Assembly: GCA_003202005.1 (NCBI GenBank)
Contig: QJJF01000006.1
Coordinates: 62,001 to 126,000 of the forward strand
Source of the DNA: Williamsia faeni
GTDB taxonomy: Bacteria > Actinomycetota > Actinomycetes > Mycobacteriales > Mycobacteriaceae
Direction: 5' to 3'
Length of the DNA stretch: 64,000 nucleotides
This document shows, piece after piece, positions 16,637 to 26,079 of this stretch (position 1 is its first letter; each line of letters starts with the position of its first letter). A program made the translations under genes and the position numbers. Under the pieces are notes generated by a model that was not told the origin of the DNA, ran no database searches, and saw only the letters and a program-made list of their open reading frames with translations.

Positions 16637-19627
16637 CTAGCTCGTGGGCAGTGCCTCATAATCCCCGACCGCGGCCTGCAGATCAGACTGCGCCTTGCCG
16701 TAGGCGGTGAAGTCACCCGCCTGCATCGCCGTCTGCATCGCGTCCAGCGCGGTGTTCATCCGGGCTATGATCGCATCGCGCTCGGGCGATGCCGGAACAG
16801 CTCCGCCGGTATCCGGCGCCGGCGCCTGACCTTGCTGCGGCGGTGTTGTGGTCTGCCCCTCGGGCGGCGGCGCAACGGGTGCGGCGTTGCCTTCGGATAT
16901 CTCCGCCACCGACGAGGGATCGATCCCGACACCCCGCAGTGCGCCGGCCACCGTGGGCGCATAGCCGATCTTGTTGTTGTACCGGACGATCACCCTGAAC
17001 AATCGCGGGAACGTACCCGCTGTGCTCTTTGCCTGCGCGTACATCGGGACCACGCTCAAGATTCCGTTGTCGCCCACCGGCAACGTCAGCAGGTTGCCGA
17101 ACGTGACATTCGCAGTGTTCTCCAGATTCTTCCGGCCCGACGCGACCCGGCCGTCCGTCTCCATCGCACTGAAGACCTGTTTGGGTCCCTCACGTTGTGT
17201 ATTCGCCGGCAGCGTCTTGATCGTCATCTGCCCGTAGGTGTCGGGATCGGAAGACACCGTCAGATACGCCGACAGGAACTCCTGCTTCAAGACGTTGAAC
17301 ACGGTCGTCAACTGGAATGACGCCTTCTTCGACTCCGGATCGGCAGCCACGAAGTAGTAGGGAGGCTGATCCAGACCCTGCGTCACCGCTGCACTGTCGG
17401 TGGGATCAAGCGGCACCGACCAGAACGCGTCGCCCTGGAAGAACGTCTGCGGGTCGTCCACGTGGTACTTGGTCAGCAACGAACGCTGGATCTTGAACAG
17501 GTCCTCCGGGTACCGCACGTGCTCGCTCAGGCTCGTGTTCTTGTCGAACTCGGCCCGCGACTTGACCGAACCCGGGAAGACCTTCATCCACGTCTTGAGG
17601 ACCGGATCCTTGTCATCGAACTGGTACAGCGTGACCTCGCCGGAGTAGGCATCGACCGTCGCCTTCACCGAGTTGCGAACGTACGAGATCTGTTTGTTGA
17701 CCTGCGAACGACCCGTCTGCCCTTGATTCAGCTGCTGCGCATCAGAAGTCGCATCGTCGAGCGACATGTTCTGTGCGTACGGATAGGCGTCGAGGGTCGT
17801 GTATCCATCCACGATCCACTTGACCGATCCGTCCGCCATCACGGCGGGATAGGTCTTGGAATCGACGGTGAGCCACGGCGCTGCCTTCTTGACGCGGTCG
17901 CGGGGGTCACGGTTGTAGATGATCTTCGAATCTTTGTTGATGGCACCGGACAGCAACAGGTTGCGTTCGGTGTACTTGATCGAATACGCCAGCCGATTGA
18001 ACCAATTCGACAGCGGCACACCGGCATCGCCCTGGTACGTGTACTTCGAATCGGCCGTGTCGAACTCGCGGGCCTCACCGTTGTCCGATCCGACGATCGC
18101 GTAATCGGGGTTGACCTTGGCGATGAGCTCGCCGAAGTAGATCCGTGGCTGACTGACCTGGATCGGCGCGGTCGCCTTGTACTCATCGGTCTGATAGTTG
18201 CTCAGATCGCTGACGTTGAACACCGGTTCACCGCCACCACTGCTGACGTCGTTTTCGTTCGAAACGGCTTCATTGACAGTGTTTGCCGGCGCCGCGATGA
18301 ATCCGTTGCCGTGGGTGTACACGGTGTGTTTGTTGAGCCAGTTCTGCTGGTTGGCCTCGAACTTGCTGGGATCGAGCTCTCGCGCGGCCACGACGAAATC
18401 ACGGAGCTGTCCGTCAACCGTGTAGCGGTCGAGCGCCAATTGACTGGGGAACCCGTAGAAGTTCTGCTGCCGCTTGAGCTGCGTGAATGCCGGGGACACG
18501 ACGTTCGGATCAAGAATCCTGATATTCGACAGCGTCGGCTCGTCCTGATCGACCTGCGCCTGATCGACGGGTTGGCCGGTCCAATTCTGTTGGTACCGAA
18601 TCTTGTCCGCACCGATGTCGTATGCCTGCTCGGTCGCGGCGATGTTGCGGCTGATGAACTCGGCTTCCTTCTCGGCCGCGTTCGGCTTGACGGAGAACTG
18701 CTCCATCGCCGCGGGCCAGCCGACACCGATGACCAGTGCCGAGAGCAACATCATCGCGGTTGCGAGGGCCGGGATACGCAGATCCTTGAGGACCACACCG
18801 GCGAAGAATGCTATTGCACAGATGATCGCGATGGCCATCAGGATCAGTTTCGACGGCAGCACCGCATTGATGTCGGTGTAACTGGCGCCGGTGAAGATCT
18901 CCTGCTTTCGGGTGCTGCTGAGCAGGGTGTACCGGTCGAGCCAGTAGGCAATCGCCTTGAGCAGCAAGAAGGTTCCGGCGAGGACCGCGAGCTGAACGCG
19001 GGCCGCGTTGGTGAGTGATCCCCCACGTCCGGCCAGTCGGATTCCACCAAAGATGTAGTGGGTCACCAGGTTCACGATGAACGCGATCACCACGATCACG
19101 AACAGGAAGTTCAGGACGAACCGGTAGAACGGGAGATCGAACGCGTAAAAACCGACATCGAGTCCGAACTGCGGGTCTTTGATCCCGAACGACTCACCGT
19201 GCAGGAACACCTGGATCGTCGCCCACGATCCCTGCGCCACCAACCCGGCGAGCAGACCGACCAGGACGGACGGCACGATCGCGAACCAGCGGATCCGGCT
19301 CATCACCACCGTGCGGTAGCGGGCGATCGGGTCACCCGGGCCGCTGGTCGGCACGAAAACCGGACGGCTGCGGTAGGCGAGCCAGAGCGCACTGAAGAGG
19401 ATCAGCCCGGCGATGAGGGCACTGATCGCGAACACCGCGATCCGGGTCCAGATGATCTTGGAGTACACCGACTGATAACCGATGTCCTCGAACCACAGCC
19501 AGTCGGTGTAGATCGAGATGAACCTCGGACCCACCAACAAGATCAGCAATACGCCTACAGCGACTGCGATGAGCGCCTTGCTACGTCGCGACAGCGTTGG
19601 CATAGCTGCCGGACCCCGGATTCCCAC
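16637..19627 (-). CDS. UPF0182 family large membrane protein
   Basis: The 996-residue protein has an N-terminal membrane region with about seven helices (residues about 20-330, e.g. ALIAVAVGVLLILLVGPRFI, FLFVIVVIAFIVNLV), then a large domain of some 600 residues that is probably outside the membrane, and a Pro/Gln-rich linker before a helical C-terminus. UPF0182 has no assigned function; the M. tuberculosis member is Rv3193c. GTG 19627 is chosen because GGGAG lies 8 nt upstream and it gives the usual N-terminus; ATG 19603 is an alternative. Divergent from the PPA1309 gene across about 266 bp. Confidence 0.92.
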   Translation of the reverse strand: MGIRGPAAMPTLSRRSKALIAVAVGVLLILLVGPRFISIYTDWLWFEDIGYQSVYSKIIWTRIAVFAISALIAGLILFSALWLAYRSRPVFVPTSGPGDPIARYRTVVMSRIRWFAIVPSVLVGLLAGLVAQGSWATIQVFLHGESFGIKDPQFGLDVGFYAFDLPFYRFVLNFLFVIVVIAFIVNLVTHYIFGGIRLAGRGGSLTNAARVQLAVLAGTFLLLKAIAYWLDRYTLLSSTRKQEIFTGASYTDINAVLPSKLILMAIAIICAIAFFAGVVLKDLRIPALATAMMLLSALVIGVGWPAAMEQFSVKPNAAEKEAEFISRNIAATEQAYDIGADKIRYQQNWTGQPVDQAQVDQDEPTLSNIRILDPNVVSPAFTQLKRQQNFYGFPSQLALDRYTVDGQLRDFVVAARELDPSKFEANQQNWLNKHTVYTHGNGFIAAPANTVNEAVSNENDVSSGGGEPVFNVSDLSNYQTDEYKATAPIQVSQPRIYFGELIAKVNPDYAIVGSDNGEAREFDTADSKYTYQGDAGVPLSNWFNRLAYSIKYTERNLLLSGAINKDSKIIYNRDPRDRVKKAAPWLTVDSKTYPAVMADGSVKWIVDGYTTLDAYPYAQNMSLDDATSDAQQLNQGQTGRSQVNKQISYVRNSVKATVDAYSGEVTLYQFDDKDPVLKTWMKVFPGSVKSRAEFDKNTSLSEHVRYPEDLFKIQRSLLTKYHVDDPQTFFQGDAFWSVPLDPTDSAAVTQGLDQPPYYFVAADPESKKASFQLTTVFNVLKQEFLSAYLTVSSDPDTYGQMTIKTLPANTQREGPKQVFSAMETDGRVASGRKNLENTANVTFGNLLTLPVGDNGILSVVPMYAQAKSTAGTFPRLFRVIVRYNNKIGYAPTVAGALRGVGIDPSSVAEISEGNAAPVAPPPEGQTTTPPQQGQAPAPDTGGAVPASPERDAIIARMNTALDAMQTAMQAGDFTAYGKAQSDLQAAVGDYEALPTS

Positions 19628-19893
19628 GTGAACGACTCCCAATTTCTCGCCGGACGCACCGCGACCGGTCCTTGACGAACACTTTACTTAGCGAAAGCTG
19701 CAGTCGACCGGCGGTGAGGGCCACGGCGCGAGCCGGCAGCCTTCGAGTCCTGTGCATTCGCTTTGAACAGTACCTATCCCCGCTGAGATCGCCCGTCGGG
19801 TCATGTGGCGCTTGTCACATCCAACGCCCGGTACACCACACCGGTTCCCGAGGCATTACATAAAAGGCGCGTCGTCAATGCGACTATTGAGCA

Positions 19894-20496
19894 GTGACCG
19901 ACTCGCAGCCTCCCATCCTCTCCCCCGACGCGCTGGGCAGTGCGATCCGGGAGGTGATCGAGTTCGTCGATGCCGCCGGCTGGGGACAACCGCCACAGTT
20001 GTTCGCCCTTGTACCGACCTCGCTGCTCGCCGATACCCAGCCCGAGTGGGTCGATGAGCACGACACCTCTGAGTTGACACTCATCGAGCAGGAACCGCTG
20101 CCGGTCTCGCCGGAAAGCGGGATGGCCGAGCTCGAACACGTCCTCGCCACCACCAGCTGGCCGTCCGAGGTCGAGGGATGTGCGCTGGTCCAGGAGATCA
20201 TCGTGTTGCCGCCCGAGGCCGAGAACGACCTCGACGACGCGCTCGGACCGCTGCTGGCCGACCCGGACGCCGCCGACCACGTGGCACGCAGTGCCGCCGA
20301 GGCACTGCCGGAGAGCCGGACCGCCCGACTGGCGGCCGCGGTCCTGCGTGATGGCCGGACGCTGAGTCTGTTGCAGCTGGCGCCGGACGACGACGACTTC
20401 GACGGCCCGATCGAACTGCTGCAGCATCCGGACCTGGCACCGAACCTGGTGGCCGCACTGGCCGCGACGCTGGAAAACGTGCCGTTCGACGACTGA
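19894..20496 (+). CDS. PPA1309 family protein
   Basis: An acidic soluble protein of 200 residues with the family blocks AIREVIEFVDAAGWGQPPQL, FALVPTSLLA, ATTSWPSEVEGCALVQEIIV and LRDGRTLSLLQL. The family is conserved in actinobacteria and not functionally assigned. GTG start. It stands alone between the UPF0182 gene (divergent) and a convergent YlbL-type protease gene, from which it is separated by a very strong hairpin. Confidence 0.88.
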   Translation: MTDSQPPILSPDALGSAIREVIEFVDAAGWGQPPQLFALVPTSLLADTQPEWVDEHDTSELTLIEQEPLPVSPESGMAELEHVLATTSWPSEVEGCALVQEIIVLPPEAENDLDDALGPLLADPDAADHVARSAAEALPESRTARLAAAVLRDGRTLSLLQLAPDDDDFDGPIELLQHPDLAPNLVAALAATLENVPFDD

Positions 20497-20513
20497 CAGC
20501 CCCCACCATTCTG

Positions 20514-20581
20514 CAAACGAGCCAGTTGTACGAGGACGAGCCACATATTTGTGGCTCGTCCTCGTACAACTGGCTCGTTTG
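20514..20581. terminator. Perfect 32-bp inverted repeat between convergent genes
   Basis: Arms 20514-20545 and 20550-20581 are exact reverse complements over 32 bp with a TATT loop. It lies between the PPA1309 stop (20496) and the YlbL-type protease stop (20598). It should act as terminator in both directions. It is far longer and cleaner than a terminator needs to be. Confidence 0.7.
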
Positions 20582-20597
20582 GTGAGGCAGAGATCGA

Positions 20598-21653
20598 TCA
20601 GCAGCTGGGCGCAGTCCGGCCGGCGTCGATGTCGGCCATGCCGTTGATCGCGTCGTCGAGGGTGTCGACCTTGACCAGGGTCAGCCCATCCGGGGTGTCG
20701 GACTTCGCCTCGACGCAATTCCCGGCCGGAACCAGGAATGCGGTGGCGCCGGCGTCGCGCGCGGCGCGCATCTTGTGCTGGATGCCGCCGATCTCGCCGA
20801 CATCGCCCGATGAATCGATCGTTCCGGTTCCGGCGATGAATTCTCCGCCATTGAGCTCGCCCGGGCTGAGCTTGTCGATGATGGCAAGCGTGAGCATCAG
20901 GCCCGCCGACGGTCCCCCGATGTCACCGACATCGAAGTTGATCTCCAGGTTGGGGTCGCCGTTCTGTTCGGACAACGTGATCCCCAGCAGTCCCTTGGTC
21001 TCGTCTTTGGGATTCGGAACCAGGGTCACCGTCTCGGTGACCGGATTTCCGTCGCGGATGACGTCGACGGCGACCGGGGTGCCCGGTGCGATACCGGCGA
21101 TCACCTCCCGCAGCGCCTCCGACGTGGCAACCGGCTTTCCGTTCACCGCGACGATCTTGTCCTGCGGCTCCAGCTTGCCGGCAGATGGTCCGTTTTCGGC
21201 AACACCGGCGACCACGAGATCTATGGGACGGCCGAGGTGATTCAGCGCGGCGATCTTCGCGGAATCCTCCGAGCCCGACATCTGCTGGCGGTTCTCTTTG
21301 TCGACCTCGTCGTTGGATTTGCCGGGCGGGTAGATCTGGTCACGTGGCTCCAGTTGGTCGTCGCCCGACACCCACATGCCGATCGCCTGGAAAAGAGTCA
21401 GTCCGTCGGTCACCGACACCGTGGTGAGGTTGAGGTTGCCGGTGGTCGGATCCAGTTCGGCGCCGGTGATGTTGACGACCTCCCGACCGTCCACCGTTCC
21501 CAGGGTGTTGACGGTCGGGCCCGGGCCGAGTGCCACGTACGGCACCTTCACAAGTGTTCCGACCAAGACGAATACGATCAGGAACGCCAACGCCACAAAA
21601 AAGGTGACGATCCGCCGGGATCCCGGAGCGATTCTGAGGGACTGCAGTTTCAC
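20598..21653 (-). CDS. PDZ-domain Lon-like (YlbL-type) membrane serine protease
   Basis: A 351-residue protein with one N-terminal membrane helix (IVTFFVALAFLIVFVLVGTL), a PDZ domain in the middle (VVAGVAENGPSAGKLEPQDK, IVAVNGKPV) and a C-terminal Lon-type S16 protease domain: the catalytic Ser in DIGGPSAGLMLTLAI and the Lys in GIQHKMRAA. It should be anchored in the membrane with the protease outside. Physiological substrates are unknown for this group (Rv3194c in M. tuberculosis). The GTG at 21651-21653 gives the normal length; sequence upstream of it is not family-like. Confidence 0.9.
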   Translation of the reverse strand: MKLQSLRIAPGSRRIVTFFVALAFLIVFVLVGTLVKVPYVALGPGPTVNTLGTVDGREVVNITGAELDPTTGNLNLTTVSVTDGLTLFQAIGMWVSGDDQLEPRDQIYPPGKSNDEVDKENRQQMSGSEDSAKIAALNHLGRPIDLVVAGVAENGPSAGKLEPQDKIVAVNGKPVATSEALREVIAGIAPGTPVAVDVIRDGNPVTETVTLVPNPKDETKGLLGITLSEQNGDPNLEINFDVGDIGGPSAGLMLTLAIIDKLSPGELNGGEFIAGTGTIDSSGDVGEIGGIQHKMRAARDAGATAFLVPAGNCVEAKSDTPDGLTLVKVDTLDDAINGMADIDAGRTAPSC

Positions 21654-21784
21654 CAGGCCCAGGGTAGAGGTCGACCTCGTCGGCCTGCCGCGCAGGAGAC
21701 CGCACGTGGCACACCCGTTCACGTTTCGCGCACAGCGGATCGGTGATGCTCGGGTCCCGACCGATTCGCCGGTACCGTGGAGGC

Positions 21785-23146
21785 ATGAATGACTTGCCCT
21801 TTGGATTCTCCCCTTCGTCCGGCGACGACGGGGATGGTGATGACGGCAAGAAACCCGGCGACTTCGATCCGAATCAGCTGGGTCAGATGCTCTCGCAGCT
21901 CGGCCAGATGCTCTCGGGCATGGGCGCGGGCATGGGGACCGGCGGCACTGCCGAACCGGTCAACTACCAGGTCGCGACCAGCCTGGCCCGTCAGCAGATA
22001 GGCAAGCACTCCCCCGTCAGCCAGGGTGAGTTGTCGGCGATCACCGACTCGGTGCGTCTGGCCGAGGTGTGGCTCGACAACGTGACCACGCTGCCGGCCG
22101 GTGTCACCAGCACCGAGGCGTGGACGTCGGTCGACTGGCTCGAGAAGACACTGCCGACGTGGAAATCGCTGTGCAATCCGGTGGCCGAACAGATCGCCGG
22201 CAGCTGGTCCACCAATCTGCCGGACGAGGCAAAGCAGTTCGCCGGACCGATGATGGGCATGGTCAGCCAGATGGGCAGCATGGCTTTCGGCACCCAACTG
22301 GGTCAGGGTCTGGGCCAGCTCGCCAAAGAGGTCCTGACCTCCACCGAGATCGGACTGCCGTTGGCGCCCACCGGAACCGCGGTCCTGTTGCCGGAGGCGA
22401 TCGGCATCTTCAGCGACGGCCTCGAGCAGCCCAGCCAGGAGATCCTGGTCTTCCTCGCTGCCCGCGAAGCCGCGCATGTCCGGCTGTTCTCCCACGTGCC
22501 GTGGTTGCGTCAGCGACTGCTCGCGACGGTCGAGGAGTACGCACGCGGCATCAGCATCGACTTCTCCGGCATCCAGGACGCCGCTGCCGGCATCGATCCG
22601 GCCACGCTGTTGTCGGATCCGAGCAAGCTCGAAGAGCTGATGGCCGGTGGCACCGCCTTCGAACCGAAGACCACACCGCAGCAGCAACATGCGCTCTCCC
22701 GCCTCGAGACGCTCCTCGCGTTGATCGAGGGCTGGGTCGAAACCGTGGTGTCGCAAGCCCTTTCCGATCGGATCCCATCGGTGGGCGCCTTGACCGAGAC
22801 CATGCGCCGTCGGCGTGCGACCGGCGGCCCCGCCGAGGAGACCTTTGCGACGCTGATCGGTTTGGAGCTGCGCCCGCGCAAGCTGCGGGAGGCCGCAGAT
22901 CTGTGGCGCAAACTGCTCGAAGCGTCGGATCTCGTGACCCGCGACGGTGTCTGGGCGCATCCCGACCTGGTGCCCGATGGCGACGACCTCGACCATCCGG
23001 CCGCGTTTGTCGACCGGGTGATCGGTGGCGGCAACCATGCATTCGACGATCCGATGGCCCAGCTCGAAAAGACCATCGCCGACGAGGCCCGCAAGCGTGA
23101 AGAAGAAGGCAAGGGCGACGGCCCCGGCACATCTCCCACCGCCTGA
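21785..23146 (+). CDS. Zinc-dependent metalloprotease family protein (DUF2342)
   Basis: A 453-residue soluble protein. After an acidic, Gly/Met-rich N-terminus (GQMLSQLGQMLSGMGAGMG) comes the DUF2342 core with the block ILVFLAAREAAHVRLFSHVPWLR, where the family carries a degenerate H-E-x-x-H-like site (here only AREAAH is seen), and GISIDFSGIQDAA further on. Related proteins are annotated as zinc-dependent metalloproteases or F420-biosynthesis-associated proteins, but an activity is not proven. ATG 21785 starts MNDLPFGFSPS. It is divergent from the PDZ protease; M. tuberculosis has the same pair. Confidence 0.88.
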   Translation: MNDLPFGFSPSSGDDGDGDDGKKPGDFDPNQLGQMLSQLGQMLSGMGAGMGTGGTAEPVNYQVATSLARQQIGKHSPVSQGELSAITDSVRLAEVWLDNVTTLPAGVTSTEAWTSVDWLEKTLPTWKSLCNPVAEQIAGSWSTNLPDEAKQFAGPMMGMVSQMGSMAFGTQLGQGLGQLAKEVLTSTEIGLPLAPTGTAVLLPEAIGIFSDGLEQPSQEILVFLAAREAAHVRLFSHVPWLRQRLLATVEEYARGISIDFSGIQDAAAGIDPATLLSDPSKLEELMAGGTAFEPKTTPQQQHALSRLETLLALIEGWVETVVSQALSDRIPSVGALTETMRRRRATGGPAEETFATLIGLELRPRKLREAADLWRKLLEASDLVTRDGVWAHPDLVPDGDDLDHPAAFVDRVIGGGNHAFDDPMAQLEKTIADEARKREEEGKGDGPGTSPTA

Positions 23147-23268
23147 TCCCCCGTCCTTCTGATCAATTGCCGTAGAGCCGCGTCACCGCTGTTCACGGCG
23201 TCGTGGACCTGTGGATAACCTTCGCCTGCGGGCGTCGCAGGCTGCCATCGTTCTGGTTCTGTGTTGCC

Positions 23269-24168
23269 ATGACACACGCGCCTTTGCCGCTACTTCGTGC
23301 CGGAGCGGTGATCTTGTTGCGGCCCGGCGGCCGCATTCAGGTCGGATTCGACCCGGACCGGGCGGTGATCATCGACCCACCCGCGCATGTGGCCCCGGAT
23401 CGGCTCACCGCATTGTTGCGGTCGCTGACCGGACCGCAGACATCCGAGGACACCGCGGCGCGGGCCGTGGCGGCCGGTCTGTCGGTCGACGAGATCCGTG
23501 AACTGCTCGATCAGCTCGTGGACGCCGGCATCGCCCACCACAGCAAAGCCGTGCTCACCCCGATGCGGATCCGCGTCCACGGTGCCGGTCCATTGGCCGA
23601 CGCGGTGACCACTGCGCTCTCCGGGCCGGAGTTCTCGGTCCGGCAGTCGGTCCGGCGCCCACGGCTGTTCGACGGCGAAGTCGACCCGATCACCCACGAA
23701 GACCGGATGGTCACCTGGGCAACGGATCTGGTGATCCTGACCGACTTCCTCGCCCACGATCCCTGGCTGGTGTCGAGCCTCATGCGGCACCGGATCCCGC
23801 ACCTGATGGTCCGTCTGCGCGACGGTACCGGCGTGATCGGGCCGATGGTGCTGCCCGGTTTGTCTAGTTGTCTGCACTGCGCCGATCATCATCGCCGCGA
23901 CCGCGATCGGGACTGGCCGATCGTCAGCGCCCAGCTGCTCGGCCAGAGCGGCTGGGCCGGGTCGGCAACCATCGCCGGGACCGCCGCGATAGTCCAGGGT
24001 GAGGTCGAACACATTGCAGCGGCAACCCGGCCCGACCGGAGGGAAACCGGGGACCTCCCCGCTCCGGCCAGCCTCGATGCCACGATCGAGTTCCGTGCGG
24101 ACCCGTCCGCACTCGTCATCCGGGGCTGGTCACCACATCCTTTGTGCGGCTGTCGGCTACCAGAGTGA
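23269..24168 (+). CDS. ThiF/TOMM leader-binding-like protein
   Basis: The 299-residue protein has an N-terminal winged-helix-like part (AAGLSVDEIRELLDQLVDAG), a ThiF/E1-like Rossmann region (MRIRVHGAGPLADAVTTAL), and a cysteine tetrad suggesting a structural zinc: SSCLHCADHHRRD near residue 205 and LCGCR at the C-terminus. Related sequences are called TOMM precursor leader-peptide-binding proteins, but no YcaO gene or precursor peptide is present nearby. The ATP-binding lysine/arginine set of true E1 enzymes is not evident. It lies just upstream of the ABC1 kinase gene (48 bp), as Rv3196-Rv3197 do. Function unknown. Confidence 0.82.
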   Translation: MTHAPLPLLRAGAVILLRPGGRIQVGFDPDRAVIIDPPAHVAPDRLTALLRSLTGPQTSEDTAARAVAAGLSVDEIRELLDQLVDAGIAHHSKAVLTPMRIRVHGAGPLADAVTTALSGPEFSVRQSVRRPRLFDGEVDPITHEDRMVTWATDLVILTDFLAHDPWLVSSLMRHRIPHLMVRLRDGTGVIGPMVLPGLSSCLHCADHHRRDRDRDWPIVSAQLLGQSGWAGSATIAGTAAIVQGEVEHIAAATRPDRRETGDLPAPASLDATIEFRADPSALVIRGWSPHPLCGCRLPE

Positions 24169-24216
24169 TCTCAGGGTCGTCCACTAAGCTCGGGTCCATC
24201 GGAAAGGGGAAACTCA

Positions 24217-25533
24217 ATGGCTGAGATCACACGAGGCGGTGCCCGGCGCAATGCCAAGCTCGCAGCGCTTCCGCTAGGGGTGGCGGGACGAGCAGCATCA
24301 GGATTCGGTAAGCGGCTCGCAGGTGGGGACAAGAACGAGATCGCAGCGGACATGATGGAGAAGACGGCGGAGCAGCTGTTTGCGGTGCTCGGCGAGCTCA
24401 AGGGTGGGGCAATGAAGGTCGGGCAGGCGCTCTCCATCATGGAGGCCGCGATCCCGGAAGAGTTCGGGGAGCCGTTCCGCGACGCGCTCACCAAACTGCA
24501 GGCAGAAGCACCGCCACTTCCGGCCGCCAAAGTACATGGTGTGCTGGACAATCAGCTCGGCACCAAGTGGCGGGATCGGTTCAAAGATTTCTCCGACGAA
24601 CCGGCCGCCTCCGCGTCGATCGGCCAGGTACACAAGGCAGTCTGGCACGACGGACGCGAGGTGGCCGTCAAGGTTCAGTATCCGGGCGCAGATCATGCGC
24701 TGAAAGCCGACCTCAAGACTTTGTCCCGGATGACCGGTCTGCTCAAACGACTCTCCCCCGGCACCGACGTGAAGTCGATGATGGATGAGCTGATCGAGCG
24801 CACCGAAGACGAGCTGAACTACACGCTCGAGGCGAACAACCAGCGCGCCTTTGCCAAGGCCTTCGCCGACGACCCGAACTTCGTGGTCCCGCGCATCGTC
24901 GCATCGGCACCGAAAGTCCTTGTGTCCGAATGGGTCTATGGCACCCCGATGTCGAAGGTGATCAAGAACGGCACGCTCGACGAACGCAATGCCGCCGCCG
25001 CCAAAATGACCGAGTTCGAGGTCAGTTCACCCACCCGCGTCGGCCTGGTCCACGGTGATCCGCATCCGGGCAACTTCCAGTTCCTCACAGACGGCCGGAT
25101 GGCAATCCTCGATTTCGGCGCCGTCGGACATTACCCGGACGGCCTGCCGGCGGCCACCGGGCCGATCCTGCGGTTGTGCCGGGACAGGAAGTACGACGAA
25201 CTCAAAGAAGAGATGGTGCGTGCGAACTTCATTCAGCGTTCGCATCAGGACAAGGTGACCCCGTCCGATCTCGAGGCTTACCTGCGTCCGTACGTCGACC
25301 CGCTCTACGGCGAGTCGTTCCACTTCACCCGCAAGTGGTTGCAACGCGCCGCGGGTGCTGCCTCAGACCCACGCGGTGATGTCTACAAGACCTCACGAAA
25401 CCTGAACTGCCCCAAGGAATACGTGATGGTGTTCCGGGTACTCGGCGGATGTGTCGGTATTGCGGCACAACTCGACGCAGAGGCGCCCTACCGCGCCATC
25501 ATGGAGAAGTGGGTCCCCGGCCTGGCCGAATAG
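24217..25533 (+). CDS. ABC1 (AarF/UbiB-type) atypical kinase
   Basis: The 438-residue protein shows the ABC1 signatures: the KxGQ motif (GGAMKVGQALSIM, near residue 65), SASIGQVHKA replacing the usual Gly-rich loop, the ATP lysine in VAVKVQYPG, ERTEDELNYTLEA, the catalytic loop HGDPHPGNF and the DFGA motif (ILDFGAVG). UbiB/COQ8-like proteins are ATPases linked to isoprenoid-lipid metabolism; the actinobacterial members are not well defined. A strong AAAGGGG site precedes ATG 24217. It converges on whiB7, with a bidirectional terminator between. Confidence 0.9.
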   Translation: MAEITRGGARRNAKLAALPLGVAGRAASGFGKRLAGGDKNEIAADMMEKTAEQLFAVLGELKGGAMKVGQALSIMEAAIPEEFGEPFRDALTKLQAEAPPLPAAKVHGVLDNQLGTKWRDRFKDFSDEPAASASIGQVHKAVWHDGREVAVKVQYPGADHALKADLKTLSRMTGLLKRLSPGTDVKSMMDELIERTEDELNYTLEANNQRAFAKAFADDPNFVVPRIVASAPKVLVSEWVYGTPMSKVIKNGTLDERNAAAAKMTEFEVSSPTRVGLVHGDPHPGNFQFLTDGRMAILDFGAVGHYPDGLPAATGPILRLCRDRKYDELKEEMVRANFIQRSHQDKVTPSDLEAYLRPYVDPLYGESFHFTRKWLQRAAGAASDPRGDVYKTSRNLNCPKEYVMVFRVLGGCVGIAAQLDAEAPYRAIMEKWVPGLAE

Positions 25534-25562
25534 GACGGCCGCTTCCTTGGGCCCATACGCCG

Positions 25563-25598
25563 AGCGGGCGGACACAGAAACTCCTGTGTCCGCCCGCT
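25563..25598. terminator. Bidirectional terminator between ABC1 kinase and whiB7
   Basis: Perfect 15-bp GC-rich arms AGCGGGCGGACACAG (25563-25577) and its complement (25584-25598) enclose the loop AAACTC and are followed by TCTCG. It lies between the stop at 25533 and the whiB7 stop at 25622. Confidence 0.75.
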
Positions 25599-25621
25599 TC
25601 TCGTTGTGAGATCTGATGTGA

Positions 25622-25930
25622 TCATGCCGCGGTCCGGGTCTTGCGCGGCCGGCCGCGGGGACGTTTGCGCGCGATGACGACGCCCTGATCGAAGATCTCC
25701 CCACCCCAGACGCCCCATGGCTCCTCGCGGTCGAGTGCTTCGGCCAGGCATTCCCGCCGCAGTGGGCAGTCGCCGCACAGGGCCTTCGCCTGTTCGAGTT
25801 GGCCCGGGTTCTCGGAGAACCACAGGTCGGCGTCCGCCATTTGGCACGGGAGTTCCGTTTTGGATGCATCCAGTGCGAGTTCGCTGCCCCCGAAACCGTT
25901 GTCCCGGTATGACTCGAGTACATCGGTCAT
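25622..25930 (-). CDS. whiB7: WhiB7 redox-sensing transcription factor
   Basis: A 102-residue Wbl protein. Seen: four cysteines for the [4Fe-4S] cluster (C29, C52, C55, C61; C-x22-C-x2-C-x5-C), the tryptophan turn GVWGG that contacts the sigma factor, and the C-terminal AT-hook RGRPRK that defines WhiB7. It binds sigma-A region 4 and activates intrinsic antibiotic-resistance genes and its own gene. ATG 25930 is chosen because GGAGG lies 5 nt upstream. A long leader with a promoter, upstream ORF and terminator (described separately) indicates induction by ribosome stress. Convergent with the ABC1 kinase gene; uvrD2 is upstream on the same strand. Confidence 0.95.
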   Translation of the reverse strand: MTDVLESYRDNGFGGSELALDASKTELPCQMADADLWFSENPGQLEQAKALCGDCPLRRECLAEALDREEPWGVWGGEIFDQGVVIARKRPRGRPRKTRTAA

Positions 25931-26015
25931 GAGTTCCTCCACTGTCGAATGTGCTGCTCGGATTGTTTTGAGACCCGGGCCGCTGATGTGGTGGAACAAG
26001 ATTCGTTCTCAGATC

Positions 26016-26060
26016 ACAAAAGAGGCCACGGGTTCGCTGTCTGCGATTCGCCGTGGCCTC
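26016..26060 (-). terminator. Attenuator terminator in the whiB7 leader
   Basis: On the minus strand a 10-bp perfect stem GAGGCCACGG/CCGTGGCCTC (26051-26060 and 26022-26031) with a 19-nt loop is followed at once by a TTTTGT tract. It is a textbook intrinsic terminator about 90 nt before the whiB7 start, so unless antitermination occurs the transcript ends before the gene. Confidence 0.85.
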
Positions 26061-26079
26061 AAATGGAGTCTGAGCTGTG

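Noticed and set aside
17462-19018. Plus-strand open frame of 518 codons opposite the UPF0182 gene
   Set aside because: Antisense shadow with low-complexity Arg/Val/Asp-rich translation and no ribosome-binding site.
21719-23038. Minus-strand open frame of 439 codons opposite the DUF2342 gene
   Set aside because: Antisense shadow; the plus-strand gene has the recognisable family blocks.
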